From Candidatus Binataceae bacterium (GTDB lineage Bacteria > Desulfobacterota > Binatia > Binatales > Binataceae): a stretch of 59,924 nt of DNA. The position numbers and the translations under genes are program-made. Below are positions 16,292 to 23,896 of this stretch, piece by piece. Numbering within the stretch: position 1 is the first letter of the stretch; every line of letters starts with the position of its first letter. Below the pieces are notes generated by a model. The model was not told the DNA's origin and ran no database searches. It was given only the letters and a program-made list of their open reading frames with translations. The stretch spans positions 1 through 59,924 of the forward strand of contig JASHPB010000309.1 in assembly GCA_030038355.1 (NCBI GenBank), given 5' to 3'.

Positions 16292-17021
16292 GTTCAAGTA
16301 CTCTATTGCGCGACGGGTCGAAGTGCGTCAACTGCGACATTTTAGCCATCCGGGCGGGAACGACGATTAAGCGGCGGCCGTCGCGGAGGATGGCGCGCTC
16401 GCGTTCGAATTCGCTGAGTTGTTCGGTGGTGCGCTGGCGCGATGCGCCGACCAGTTCCGCCAGGTCCGCATGGGTCAGCCTGACCGTCAGCAGCGTGCCG
16501 CGCGCATCCTGGACGCCGAACTTCGAGGCTATCTCGAGCAGCGCGCTGGCCAGCCGCTCGCGAAGACCCAGGCCGACGAAGCTCGAGTAGCGCACCACCA
16601 TGCTCCACCATCGTCCCATCGTCATATCCAGCACGTGCTTGGCGCGTTCGAGCGGTACGCCGAGGACGATATCGATAAAGGTCTCGGGTGCGAGCGCAGC
16701 CGACGAGCAATCGCTGAACGCCTCGCACTTGAAAACGTGAGTGGGCTGGCCGAGGAGCGCGGTGAGGCCGAAAACCTCGCCTGGACCGAGGAGGCCGACT
16801 AGAACGCGCTGACCAGCGTTGTCGAGTTGGAGCTTGGCTGCGCCGGAAAGCAAAACAAAGATACGTTTAGCTTCCTCTCCGCCGGTAAATATCGGTTCTC
16901 CTCTAATGGTACGGATAAGGTGAGCTTCCATCGCGAGACGCTTAATTTGGTCCGGCGCGAGCCACGACAGTGGCTTTAGCCGGCCAAGGGCGCGGAAATC
17001 AACGCCAGCATCCATGACCAT
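16278..17021 (-). CDS. Crp/Fnr family transcriptional regulator
   Basis: A 247-aa protein with an N-terminal cyclic-nucleotide-binding jelly roll (GGEEAKRIFVLLSGAAKLQL, then LLGPGEVFGLTALLG) and a C-terminal winged helix (LTHADLAELVGASRQRTTEQ). No N-terminal cysteine cluster for an Fe-S sensor is seen, so it is not an FNR-type oxygen sensor; the ligand is unknown. ATG at 17021 preferred over a TTG six codons earlier. It is divergent from the PHA cassette across about 185 nt, making control of PHA metabolism a reasonable but untested inference. Confidence 0.88.
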   Translation of the reverse strand: MVMDAGVDFRALGRLKPLSWLAPDQIKRLAMEAHLIRTIRGEPIFTGGEEAKRIFVLLSGAAKLQLDNAGQRVLVGLLGPGEVFGLTALLGQPTHVFKCEAFSDCSSAALAPETFIDIVLGVPLERAKHVLDMTMGRWWSMVVRYSSFVGLGLRERLASALLEIASKFGVQDARGTLLTVRLTHADLAELVGASRQRTTEQLSEFERERAILRDGRRLIVVPARMAKMSQLTHFDPSRNRVLEHASK

Positions 17022-17206
17022 ATAGTCTTCGTAGCACAACCATGCGGATTGTCGCCAAGGTGACCACTTAGCGAAGTCTTTTCAGGAGATTGAGCTAATT
17101 GTCACCGGCGAGACAAACGTAAGTAACACTAATGATTGACCATCCCCAGATATTACTGTTTCTTGTACACATCAACTTTTGGCGGGAACGAACAGGAGTA
17201 ACGGAA

Positions 17207-17791
17207 GTGGCGAAGCAATCTTCAGTATCGGCTAACGGCACGGCCATGACAACTGCGACCTCCCCGGTAACAACTGCGCTCTTGAAGTTCGCCCAGGCGG
17301 CCTTTCTCGATTTGCCGGCGGCTACCGTCAAGCGTGTGGTCTCCAGTGACGGCGAACGCGCGATGTACGAGGCTGGCTGGAATGCCTACGACGCGCTGGT
17401 CGGCGTCAGCAACGAACTCACCAATCAACTGTACGGCAGCGAGGCATTCGGCAGCGCGGCGGGCCGCGTGATCGACGCAACCGTGCGTTGGCAGCGCTTC
17501 CAGAATGCCATCGCCGGCGCGTTCTTTGGCTCGCTCTGGCCGGCAATTGGGCTCCCGACGGCGAGCGAAATCGAATCCGTGCGCGAGGAAGTCCGCGTGA
17601 TGCGCGAAGAACTGGCCGCGCAGCGTGCCGAGGAGGCTGCGGCGCGCGCGATAGAAGCCCGCCGCGCGACGCGCGAACGAATCTCTTCTCCGGTTATGAC
17701 TCCGTCGGCCAACCCCGCCGTTCATCAGATTGCGGTTTGGTCGGGATGGCCCATCTCCGAGAGGCGGGAGACTGACGATGTCGGCAATTAG
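17207..17791 (+). CDS. PHA synthase-associated protein, PhaE/phasin-like
   Basis: A 194-aa protein. It has a helical N-terminal half (ALLKFAQAAFLDLPAATVKR; AMYEAGWNAYDALVGVSNEL) and a strongly predicted coiled coil (EIESVREEVRVMREELAAQR) near residues 125-165, as in PhaE subunits and phasins. It overlaps the start of the PhaC gene by 14 nt. The start is a GTG at 17207 set by AGGAG 8 nt upstream; an ATG at 17246 is possible. Class III PhaE proteins are usually near 350 aa, so this is a short variant or a phasin. The short C-terminal tail after the coiled coil is not recognised. Confidence 0.65.
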   Translation: MAKQSSVSANGTAMTTATSPVTTALLKFAQAAFLDLPAATVKRVVSSDGERAMYEAGWNAYDALVGVSNELTNQLYGSEAFGSAAGRVIDATVRWQRFQNAIAGAFFGSLWPAIGLPTASEIESVREEVRVMREELAAQRAEEAAARAIEARRATRERISSPVMTPSANPAVHQIAVWSGWPISERRETDDVGN

Positions 17792-18839
17792 CGCTGTCGC
17801 TTCATTCTGGATGGAAGGCGCGATGCGCACGCTTGATGCCGTGCGCAACGGCTTCGGCATGCCGATGGAGGATCCCGAGCCGGCGACGCCCTCGCGCATC
17901 GTCTTCGAGTCGGGTCTCGTGCGGCTTCTTCACTACGAGGCGAAGGAGACCGTGCATCGCACGCCGCTGCTTCTTATCTATTCGCTCATCAAGCGCTCGT
18001 TCATCCTCGACCTCAAATCCGGCCGCAGCGTGGTCGAGTTCCTGGTCGATAAGGGTTTCGACGTTTATCTGATCGACTGGATTCCGCCGCGGCCGGCCGA
18101 CAAGTGGCGCGGCTTCGACGCGTACGTCAACCAGGATATCCGCAATGCCGTCCGCGCGATCCAGATCCAGAGCGGTGTCGGGCAGATCTCGATCCTCGGC
18201 TACTGCTTTGGCGCGCTGCTCGCGCTGATGTACACGGCACTCCATCCGGAGAGCGTCAAGAATCTGGTCACGCTCACGATCCCGCTCGACTCGACCACGC
18301 GGGATTTGCCGATCGAAAAGCTCAGCGCCGCGATGAGCGAGGCGAGCGCCAAAATGATCGCGGACATGTATGGCAACGCGCCGGCCGCGATGATCTACAG
18401 CTTCTTCAACCTGCTGGCGCCGACGCATCATATGCTTGACAAGTTCGTCGGTGCGCATCGGCAGTCGAACCGGCCGGGCTTCGTCGATACTTTCCGGCTG
18501 TTCGAGCGATGGCTTCACAGCGATGTACCGATGGCGGGGAAGATCTTTCTTGAGTCCGCCGCGATGACGCGTGAGAATTCACTGATGAAGAGCGCGATGA
18601 AGGTCGGCTCGCGCGTGGTCGATCTGAGCAGGGTGGTCTGCCCAATACTCAACGTAATTGGCGACCGCGACGATATCGTTAACCCGCGTTCGAGTGCTCC
18701 TCTCGTCAATCTGGTCGGCAGCGCCGACAAGGCGGACCTGCACTTCCCGACCGGGCACATGGGCGCGGCAATCAGTTCCGATTCCCTAAAACGGCTGTGG
18801 CCCCAAATCGCCACCTGGCTGGCGAATCGCGATGTGTGA
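17778..18839 (+). CDS. phaC: Class III-type poly(R)-3-hydroxyalkanoate synthase subunit PhaC
   Basis: A 353-aa enzyme that polymerises hydroxyacyl-CoA into PHA at the granule surface. Its length fits class III PhaC (about 355 aa), not class I/II (about 560 aa). The lipase-like box is GYCFG with Cys143 as nucleophile; GDRDD (296-298) supplies the Asp and TGHMGA (His327) the His. This spacing closely follows Allochromatium PhaC (Cys149, Asp302, His331). GGGAG lies 8 nt before the ATG. Preceded by an overlapping PhaE/phasin-like gene and followed by a small phasin-like gene, forming a compact PHA operon. Confidence 0.88.
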   Translation: MSAISAVASFWMEGAMRTLDAVRNGFGMPMEDPEPATPSRIVFESGLVRLLHYEAKETVHRTPLLLIYSLIKRSFILDLKSGRSVVEFLVDKGFDVYLIDWIPPRPADKWRGFDAYVNQDIRNAVRAIQIQSGVGQISILGYCFGALLALMYTALHPESVKNLVTLTIPLDSTTRDLPIEKLSAAMSEASAKMIADMYGNAPAAMIYSFFNLLAPTHHMLDKFVGAHRQSNRPGFVDTFRLFERWLHSDVPMAGKIFLESAAMTRENSLMKSAMKVGSRVVDLSRVVCPILNVIGDRDDIVNPRSSAPLVNLVGSADKADLHFPTGHMGAAISSDSLKRLWPQIATWLANRDV

Positions 18840-18946
18840 GGCAAGCAATGGCGGAGAATCGCAATCGGTCCCGCGCCGCCAAGGCGTCGGCCGGATCGAA
18901 TCACGAAACCGATCGGCGAGTGCGCTCTAATAAATCTGGAGGATCT

Positions 18947-19222
18947 ATGGCAGCAGAGAAGGAACCGCTTTCGGGAGTTTTCGAAACGATGAGTGAGGTT
19001 CGCGAAAAGTACCTGAGCATGGACAGCGCAAAGAAATTTGCCGCCTGGTATATCGACACCAACGAGAAGATCGCCAACCAGATGCTGGATTTCCAGGCCT
19101 CGGCGACGGCGTGGGCCAAGGAAACGCCGCTTGCGCCGATTTTCGAGGCGCAGAACGAGTTCGGCCGCAAGGTGGTAGAGCGCTCGGCCGAGGCTGCGCG
19201 TTCGCTCTGGCGCCTGAACTAA
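18947..19222 (+). CDS. Small phasin-like protein
   Basis: A 91-aa, mostly helical protein (YLSMDSAKKFAAWYIDTNEK; QMLDFQASATAWAKETPLAP; KVVERSAEAARSLWRL) of phasin-like composition. It would coat PHA granules or assist the synthase. The start at 18947 has a strong TGGAGG 7 nt upstream and beats an in-frame ATG at 18848. It ends the PHA operon 107 nt after phaC and just before an intrinsic terminator. The assignment rests on context and helix pattern more than on a strong motif. Confidence 0.65.
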   Translation: MAAEKEPLSGVFETMSEVREKYLSMDSAKKFAAWYIDTNEKIANQMLDFQASATAWAKETPLAPIFEAQNEFGRKVVERSAEAARSLWRLN

Positions 19223-19243
19223 GCGCAGAAAAAGTTCTTTAGC

Positions 19244-19282
19244 CGGGCGCGGCTCCTGCATCACCTCTCCGCGCCCGTTTTT
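19244..19282 (+). terminator. Intrinsic terminator of the PHA operon
   Basis: Perfect 9-bp stem CGGGCGCGG (19244-19252) / CCGCGCCCG (19269-19277) with a 16-nt loop, followed immediately by TTTTT. It lies 22 nt after the phasin-like stop codon. Confidence 0.85.
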
Positions 19283-19474
19283 CTTTCCGCGTTTTTCGCA
19301 CATCGCGTGCGCGAGTTTCTGCGTACGGGCGACCTTTCCTGACCAGTGTCTTACCAGCAGTATGAGAGCTTGCCTTCATTAGTAGTTGCCGCAGCGACGA
19401 CCGTTTACGATCGCACTACTAGCGCTGCTCACTATGGGTCATGCCGGGCGATTGTTCCCTCTAACTAGATTCGA

Positions 19475-19939
19475 GTGGGCCACTTATGGCTTCGCCAACA
19501 AAATTTGGAAAAGTTCATGACCGTCTTGCTCTTCGGTCTCACCGCTCTGATCGCATGCTCGACTAGCGCCGCCGCCGAGGGCGCTCTGGCGATCGGCTCG
19601 ACTGGCAATGTCGTGGCGGATGGAGTTGCGATCGGTGGAAGTGTTGACGATCCAACATGCGACGACGCAAGCGCGGCAGCGTTTGAGAAGTGTCGTTGGC
19701 AACCCGACGTCCAGAAAGCAGTGGCGCGATGTCGAATCGTGCGGACGTTCACAGGCAAGTGTTATGCGGCAGCAATCGATCCCAAGTCCGGCACGCCCGG
19801 CTTTGGCTGGGGGCTAGGACCGGACGTGGCGCGCGCCAGCAGACAGGCGATGGCCCATTGCCGCGCGTCGGCCGGAAAGGATCGCGCGCGATTTTGTCGA
19901 ATACAGGAAGAAATCACCGCCTGCGATCGAGACAATTGA
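19475..19939 (+). CDS. Secreted DUF4189-like small protein
   Basis: A 154-aa protein with a signal peptide: basic start, hydrophobic MTVLLFGLTALIA, cleavage near STSAAAEGA. The mature part has six or more cysteines and alternating AIA..S/AAA patterns (ALAIGSTG, KCYAAAIDP, GWGLGPDVARASRQA) resembling the repeated AIA/WGxS units of DUF4189. Function unknown; probably periplasmic or extracellular. The GTG at 19475 gives a better charged n-region than the ATG at 19517, but neither has a strong ribosome-binding site. Confidence 0.6.
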   Translation: MGHLWLRQQNLEKFMTVLLFGLTALIACSTSAAAEGALAIGSTGNVVADGVAIGGSVDDPTCDDASAAAFEKCRWQPDVQKAVARCRIVRTFTGKCYAAAIDPKSGTPGFGWGLGPDVARASRQAMAHCRASAGKDRARFCRIQEEITACDRDN

Positions 19940-19965
19940 TACGAGGGCACTCGAGAGGTTCTTTC

Positions 19966-20008
19966 CGTCATCCCGAGCGAAGGGAAACTGCGAGCGAAGT
20001 CGAGGATC
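19966..20008 (+). repeat. Dispersed repeat, copy A (with 17-bp internal duplication)
   Basis: Reads CGTCATCCCGAGCGAAG ... CGAAGTCGAGGATC. It matches the reverse complement of the 20214-20240 element, interrupted by a 17-bp insert that repeats GAGCGAAG. Such CCCTCGACTTCGCTCGGG-type elements are common intergenic repeats in many bacterial genomes. Confidence 0.6.
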
Positions 20009-20213
20009 TTATCCGCAAACCAAGGCACGATATTCGCCCTTGAATCGTTTGACCGACGGGTGCCCTGCGATCGAAAGCGAGAAGCCACTCAAATTCATGG
20101 CGACGCGAAAAGAAGCTCAAACTGATCGACTTCGTGCATCCGAAATGGCACGACCTCTCATCTGAGATCGTGTCATTTGGCCCCCTTTTTCTGTGGCCAA
20201 ACTGGCTGCTTGA

Positions 20214-20240
20214 GATCCCTCGACTTCGCTCGGGATGACG
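20214..20240 (-). repeat. Dispersed repeat, copy B (inverted relative to copy A)
   Basis: GATCCCTCGACTTCGCT continuing CGGGATGACG, in opposite orientation to copy A about 205 bp away. The DNA between the copies (20009-20213) and up to 20317 contains no recognisable gene. Confidence 0.6.
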
Positions 20241-20317
20241 TCATTGCCGATTGCTTCTCAATCTCTGAGCCAGTTCGGTGTAAGTCGTCTTCACCACCGC
20301 ACTGAGCTGGGCCAACC

Positions 20318-20547
20318 TTACTGGTGTTCGACGGCGCGGATTATCTCACCCGCGAGCCGCGCGCCGTTGTCAGAATTAGTCATCATCACGACGCCATGAC
20401 CTGAATCATCTCCGAGGAGCTGCCTTGGTAGCCCTCGCTCAAACCTCCATGAAAGAACCGCGCGCAATTGCCTGTTCCATGAGCGAAGATTCCCAGTCCG
20501 CTCTGTGACGATTCGGGGTCGTCAATGTCAGCAAGCCGTTTATCCAT
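20318..20547 (-). pseudogene. Serine hydrolase (beta-lactamase family) C-terminal remnant, frameshifted
   Basis: On the minus strand one frame reads SGLGIFAHGTGNCARFFHGG then LSEGYQGSS (about 20510 to 20415), and a second frame continues GHGVVMMTNSDNGARLAGEI then IRAVEHQ and a stop at 20318. Together they match the end of class C beta-lactamase-like hydrolases (GxGIF...FxHGG.NEGF...GVVVMTNSDNG). The join needs a one-base shift near 20410, and a further shift upstream near 20545. The N-terminal two thirds are absent. From 20548 to 20846 I see no supportable gene on either strand. Confidence 0.7.
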
Positions 20548-20846
20548 TCAATCGGATTTTCACGACCGCGATCGTCGATGAAGACCTGCAGAGCGGATTT
20601 TCCTCCGTCTCCTACATGCCGGGAGTAGAGGGCGACGAAAACGAAGGATGGTTGATCGACGCCGGGACAATTTCGCAGAAGTCAATCGCTGCCGCTGCCG
20701 CGGTGCCGCCAACCGGCGGTCAGGCGTGGCTCGCTGCGACGTCTCGTGCATCAGGTCGAAGCGGCTACGCTTGGCGGAGGCGGTTGAACTTCGCTCAAAT
20801 TGACCAATAAATCGGTCTGTCGAGCCTTTACTAATCCTGCCGGTTC

Positions 20847-21626
20847 GTGCAACCTTCGCCGGACGTTGGCCGCTGGAGCGGCCGCGACGCGATGCTCGTA
20901 AGTCTGACGGCAAACGCCTGGATCGATTTCCTGCAGCAACTATCGACTCTGCTTCGCGACCCTGTTTATTACGGCACCGGCGTCACCCGCGGTAACGGCC
21001 AGCCGGTCCTCCTGATTCCGGGTTTCACTGCGGGAGACTGGACGTTCGGCGTGATGGCGCGGTGGCTGAGAAGGATCGGCTACCGGCCTTATCTGTCGGG
21101 AATCGATCTCAACGTCGGCTGTCCGAAGCGGAAGATCGAGCTCGTGGGATGGCGCGTCGAAAAGATTGCCAATGAAAGCGGCATGCGTGTCGCGCTTATT
21201 GGCCATAGCCTCGGCGGAGTGCTGGCTCGTGGCGTTGCTGCCGCAGCGCCGCGGCTCGTTAGCCGCGTGATTGCGCTAGGCTCTCCAGTGCGTGACGGAT
21301 GGGCGGGAGTGCGGACGGAAGTGCTGCCCACGCTTCGCGCCGTGCAATCATTCTGGCAGACTCTGGCTAGCGCGCCGGAAGATTGTGGCACGCCGGTATG
21401 CCCATGCGGATTTGCGCGCGCGGTGTATGCTGAAATTGCGGCCGCCGTCCGTTTCGATTCGATCTACACGCGGCGCGATGAAATCGTCGCATGGCGTGCG
21501 TGCATCGCCGAGGACGGGCCCAACCATGAAGTCAACGGGCTGCATTCGAGTCTTATCGTCAACCGCGAGGTCTTCCGCCTGCTCGGTGAGATCCTGGCGG
21601 AGGACTTCGAGATCGCCGCGGCGTAG
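20847..21626 (+). CDS. Lipase/esterase-like alpha/beta hydrolase
   Basis: A 259-aa protein with oxyanion region VLLIPGFTAGDW (near residue 55) and lipase box GHSLGG containing Ser121. Three cysteines cluster in DCGTPVCPCGF around residue 178, an unusual feature. It resembles triacylglycerol-lipase-like proteins that act without a signal peptide. Start GTG at 20847; the ATG at 20892 is an alternative. It lies 40 nt before another hydrolase gene and may share its transcript. Substrate unknown, but proximity to the PHA locus leaves a depolymerase-like role open. Confidence 0.78.
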   Translation: MQPSPDVGRWSGRDAMLVSLTANAWIDFLQQLSTLLRDPVYYGTGVTRGNGQPVLLIPGFTAGDWTFGVMARWLRRIGYRPYLSGIDLNVGCPKRKIELVGWRVEKIANESGMRVALIGHSLGGVLARGVAAAAPRLVSRVIALGSPVRDGWAGVRTEVLPTLRAVQSFWQTLASAPEDCGTPVCPCGFARAVYAEIAAAVRFDSIYTRRDEIVAWRACIAEDGPNHEVNGLHSSLIVNREVFRLLGEILAEDFEIAAA

Positions 21627-21666
21627 GCGCCGCGGCAAATTCATTTGCCAGCAGGAGTTACCGACT

Positions 21667-22491
21667 ATGGCAGTTCGTGATTTTGCGACCTCGCACGAGG
21701 GGTACAAGCTGCGCTACGAGATCCGTGGCGCGGGTGAACCGGTCGCGCTGATCATGGGCTTCAGCGGCTCGGGCCGCGCGTGGGGCGAGCCGTTTCTCAA
21801 CGCCATGGAGAAAGGCTTTAAAATTCTCATGATCGACAATCGCGGTACGGGCGAGAGCGATAAGCCCGACGTGGCGTGGACTCTGGGCGATATGGCCGCG
21901 GACGTCGCGGCCGTGCTCGACCATGCGAAGACGCCGCGAGCCCATATCTACGGTATCTCGATGGGCGGGATGATCGCGCAGGAGTTTGCGCTCGCTTATC
22001 CGGCGCGCGTGCGCGGTCTGGTGCTCGGCTGCACTAACTGCGGCGCGTCGAAATCGATTCCGGCCGCTGCTGAGGCAATCGCGGCTCTAATGCCTCAGCC
22101 GGGAATGGCGCCGGAGGAGCAGGCGCGGCGCGCATTCTCGGCTGCATGCGGCAAGAAATTCATCGCCTCTGTCGAGGGCCAGGCGACGATTGCGCGCGCG
22201 CTCGCCGAGATGGGCAATTATCCGATCACGCCGATGCATACCTACCTGCGGCAGGCGCAGGCGATCGGCGGCTTCGACAGCTACGCGCGGCTCGGCGAGA
22301 TCAAATCGCCGACGCTTGTGATCCATGGTGATGACGACGCGATCGTGCCGGTCGCTAACGCCGACTTGCTGAACGGCGCGATTGCGGGATCGAAGCAACA
22401 TATCATCGCCGATGCGGGCCACATGTTTTTCTGGGAAGCGCCCGAGGAATCCGCCGAAGTCGCCGGTGATTTTCTCGCGGCCGTGAAATAG
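21667..22491 (+). CDS. Alpha/beta hydrolase
   Basis: A 274-aa hydrolase starting MAVRDFATSHEGYKLRYEIR, with MGFSGSGRAWG as oxyanion loop, nucleophile Ser98 in YGISMGGMIAQEF, Asp in HGDDDAIVP, and His in ADAGHMFFWE. The ATG at 21667 has AGGAG about 12 nt upstream; the long upstream frame belongs to the previous gene in another frame. It sits 15 nt before an enoyl-CoA hydratase, suggesting a two-gene operon. Related to 3-oxoadipate enol-lactonase-like and esterase groups; exact reaction unknown. Confidence 0.87.
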   Translation: MAVRDFATSHEGYKLRYEIRGAGEPVALIMGFSGSGRAWGEPFLNAMEKGFKILMIDNRGTGESDKPDVAWTLGDMAADVAAVLDHAKTPRAHIYGISMGGMIAQEFALAYPARVRGLVLGCTNCGASKSIPAAAEAIAALMPQPGMAPEEQARRAFSAACGKKFIASVEGQATIARALAEMGNYPITPMHTYLRQAQAIGGFDSYARLGEIKSPTLVIHGDDDAIVPVANADLLNGAIAGSKQHIIADAGHMFFWEAPEESAEVAGDFLAAVK

Positions 22492-22506
22492 ACGGAGGTT
22501 ATCGCG

Positions 22507-23328
22507 ATGGCATCCTACGAAACCGTTATCTACGAAGAAGTCGAAGACAAAATCTGGCGTCTCACGCTTAATCGGCCCGAGAAGCTGAACGCGCTCTCGC
22601 AGAAGCTGCTCCGCGAGGTCGATTCGGTAATGGACGAGTACGAAACTAACTCAGGCGCGAGCGTGCTGATTATCCGCGGCGCGGGGCGAGCGTTCTCTGC
22701 GGGCTACGATCTGCAGGGCACGCAGCAGCCGGGCTCAGGCTTCACCGTGACCAACGATCGCTTCGGTCTCAACAAGACGATCGAGCGATGGCAACGGCTA
22801 TGGTCGATCAACAAGCCCACGATCGCGCAGGTGCACGGCTACTGCCTTGCGGGCGGCACCGAGTTCGTTGGCCATTGCGATATCGTGTTCGCGAGCGAAG
22901 ATGCGCAGTTCGGCCATCCGGCTGGGCGTTCGCTCGGAATCCTGCCGACGCTTTCGATGTGGCCGCTCCTGATGGGCCCGCGCAAAACCAAGGAGTACTT
23001 CTTCACCGGCGACTACATGTCGGCAGAGGAAGCGCTCGACTGGCACCTCGTCAACCGCGTGTATCCGAAGGACAAGCTCGAGGCCGAGACTCTCGCCTAC
23101 GCGCGGCGGGTCGCGATGGTCCCCGCCGAATTGCTCACGCTGCACAAGGCCGCGGTGAATCGATATATCGAGATTCTCGGTATTCGCGCCGCCGAGCAGT
23201 CGTCGGCTGATATCGACGTGATCGCGCATCAGACCGAGACGGTGCGCAACTGGATGAAGGCGAGCCGGGAGAAGGGACTGAAGGGCGCGCTCACCGAGCG
23301 CGACCGCCCATTCGCGAAGAAAGCCTAG
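22507..23328 (+). CDS. Enoyl-CoA hydratase/isomerase family protein
   Basis: A 273-aa crotonase-fold enzyme. The CoA/oxyanion motifs are GAGRAFSAGYDL (near residue 60) and HGYCLAGGTEFVGHCDI (near 113), the latter carrying a Glu in the position of the catalytic Glu144 of rat hydratase. The second catalytic Glu is not obvious: the segment reads FGHPAGRSLGILP. Clear ribosome-binding site GGAGG before the ATG. It probably hydrates or isomerises an enoyl-CoA; with the PHA synthase nearby it might supply hydroxyacyl-CoA, but that is inference. Confidence 0.88.
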   Translation: MASYETVIYEEVEDKIWRLTLNRPEKLNALSQKLLREVDSVMDEYETNSGASVLIIRGAGRAFSAGYDLQGTQQPGSGFTVTNDRFGLNKTIERWQRLWSINKPTIAQVHGYCLAGGTEFVGHCDIVFASEDAQFGHPAGRSLGILPTLSMWPLLMGPRKTKEYFFTGDYMSAEEALDWHLVNRVYPKDKLEAETLAYARRVAMVPAELLTLHKAAVNRYIEILGIRAAEQSSADIDVIAHQTETVRNWMKASREKGLKGALTERDRPFAKKA

Positions 23329-23424
23329 AATGGCGGCCTGTTAGGTTCTTACCAGCGGGCGCGCCAGGCGTGTCGTCTCGGTGCCCTTGCTGGTTTCGTC
23401 CGGTGTCGTTGGCTTGTCCTCGCC

Positions 23425-23733
23425 TCAGAACAGCATCATCACGGCGCCGCCCGCGACAATCAGCGCGCCGCCGGCGAGCGCCGCACGTCCGAGAGATTCA
23501 TGAAAAAGTACGATCGCAATGGTTTGCGAGACGACGAAGAAGACCCCGATGTACGCGCCCATCAGGCGGCTGAAATCGAGCAGTCCCTGGTTGACGACTA
23601 GACCGTAGATGATGAGTGTGGCGCCACCCGCGAAGATCCATCCGCGCGCGCCGAGCAGTCCCATCCTTATCAAAGCGATTCCCCCGACCTCGAGCAGGGC
23701 GGCGCTGATCAGAATGACTATTGTAAGGGCCAC
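23425..23733 (-). CDS. Small four-helix membrane protein, SMR/YnfA-like
   Basis: A 102-aa, four-TM protein (VALTIVILISAALLEVGGIA; GWIFAGGATLIIYGLVVN; YIGVFFVVSQTIAIVLFHES; GGALIVAGGAVMMLF) in the small drug/metabolite transporter superfamily. A conserved membrane Glu (ALLEVGG) matches the essential Glu14 region of EmrE-type proteins. The GTG at 23733 has AAGGAG 9 nt upstream; a second GTG at 23739 is too close to it. Probably works as a dimer in the inner membrane; substrate unknown. Single gene, convergent with the enoyl-CoA hydratase. Confidence 0.75.
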   Translation of the reverse strand: MALTIVILISAALLEVGGIALIRMGLLGARGWIFAGGATLIIYGLVVNQGLLDFSRLMGAYIGVFFVVSQTIAIVLFHESLGRAALAGGALIVAGGAVMMLF

Positions 23734-23896
23734 CGTCACTTCTCCTTCCACACCTGAGTACATTTCGCCGTGACTTTTCATCGCGCGCGATCATGGCAGC
23801 CAGCGGCGCGCTATTCTACGATCGTGATGCGAGTCTGCATTGCGGCTTGCACAACTGCACGAGACGCGATAACTCGCGGTCAGAAAGGATTTTGTC

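Noticed and set aside
17040-17206. Crp-like boxes between the Crp/Fnr regulator and the PHA genes
   Set aside because: Only partial half-sites (TTGAG...GTCAC) could be seen; not above chance.
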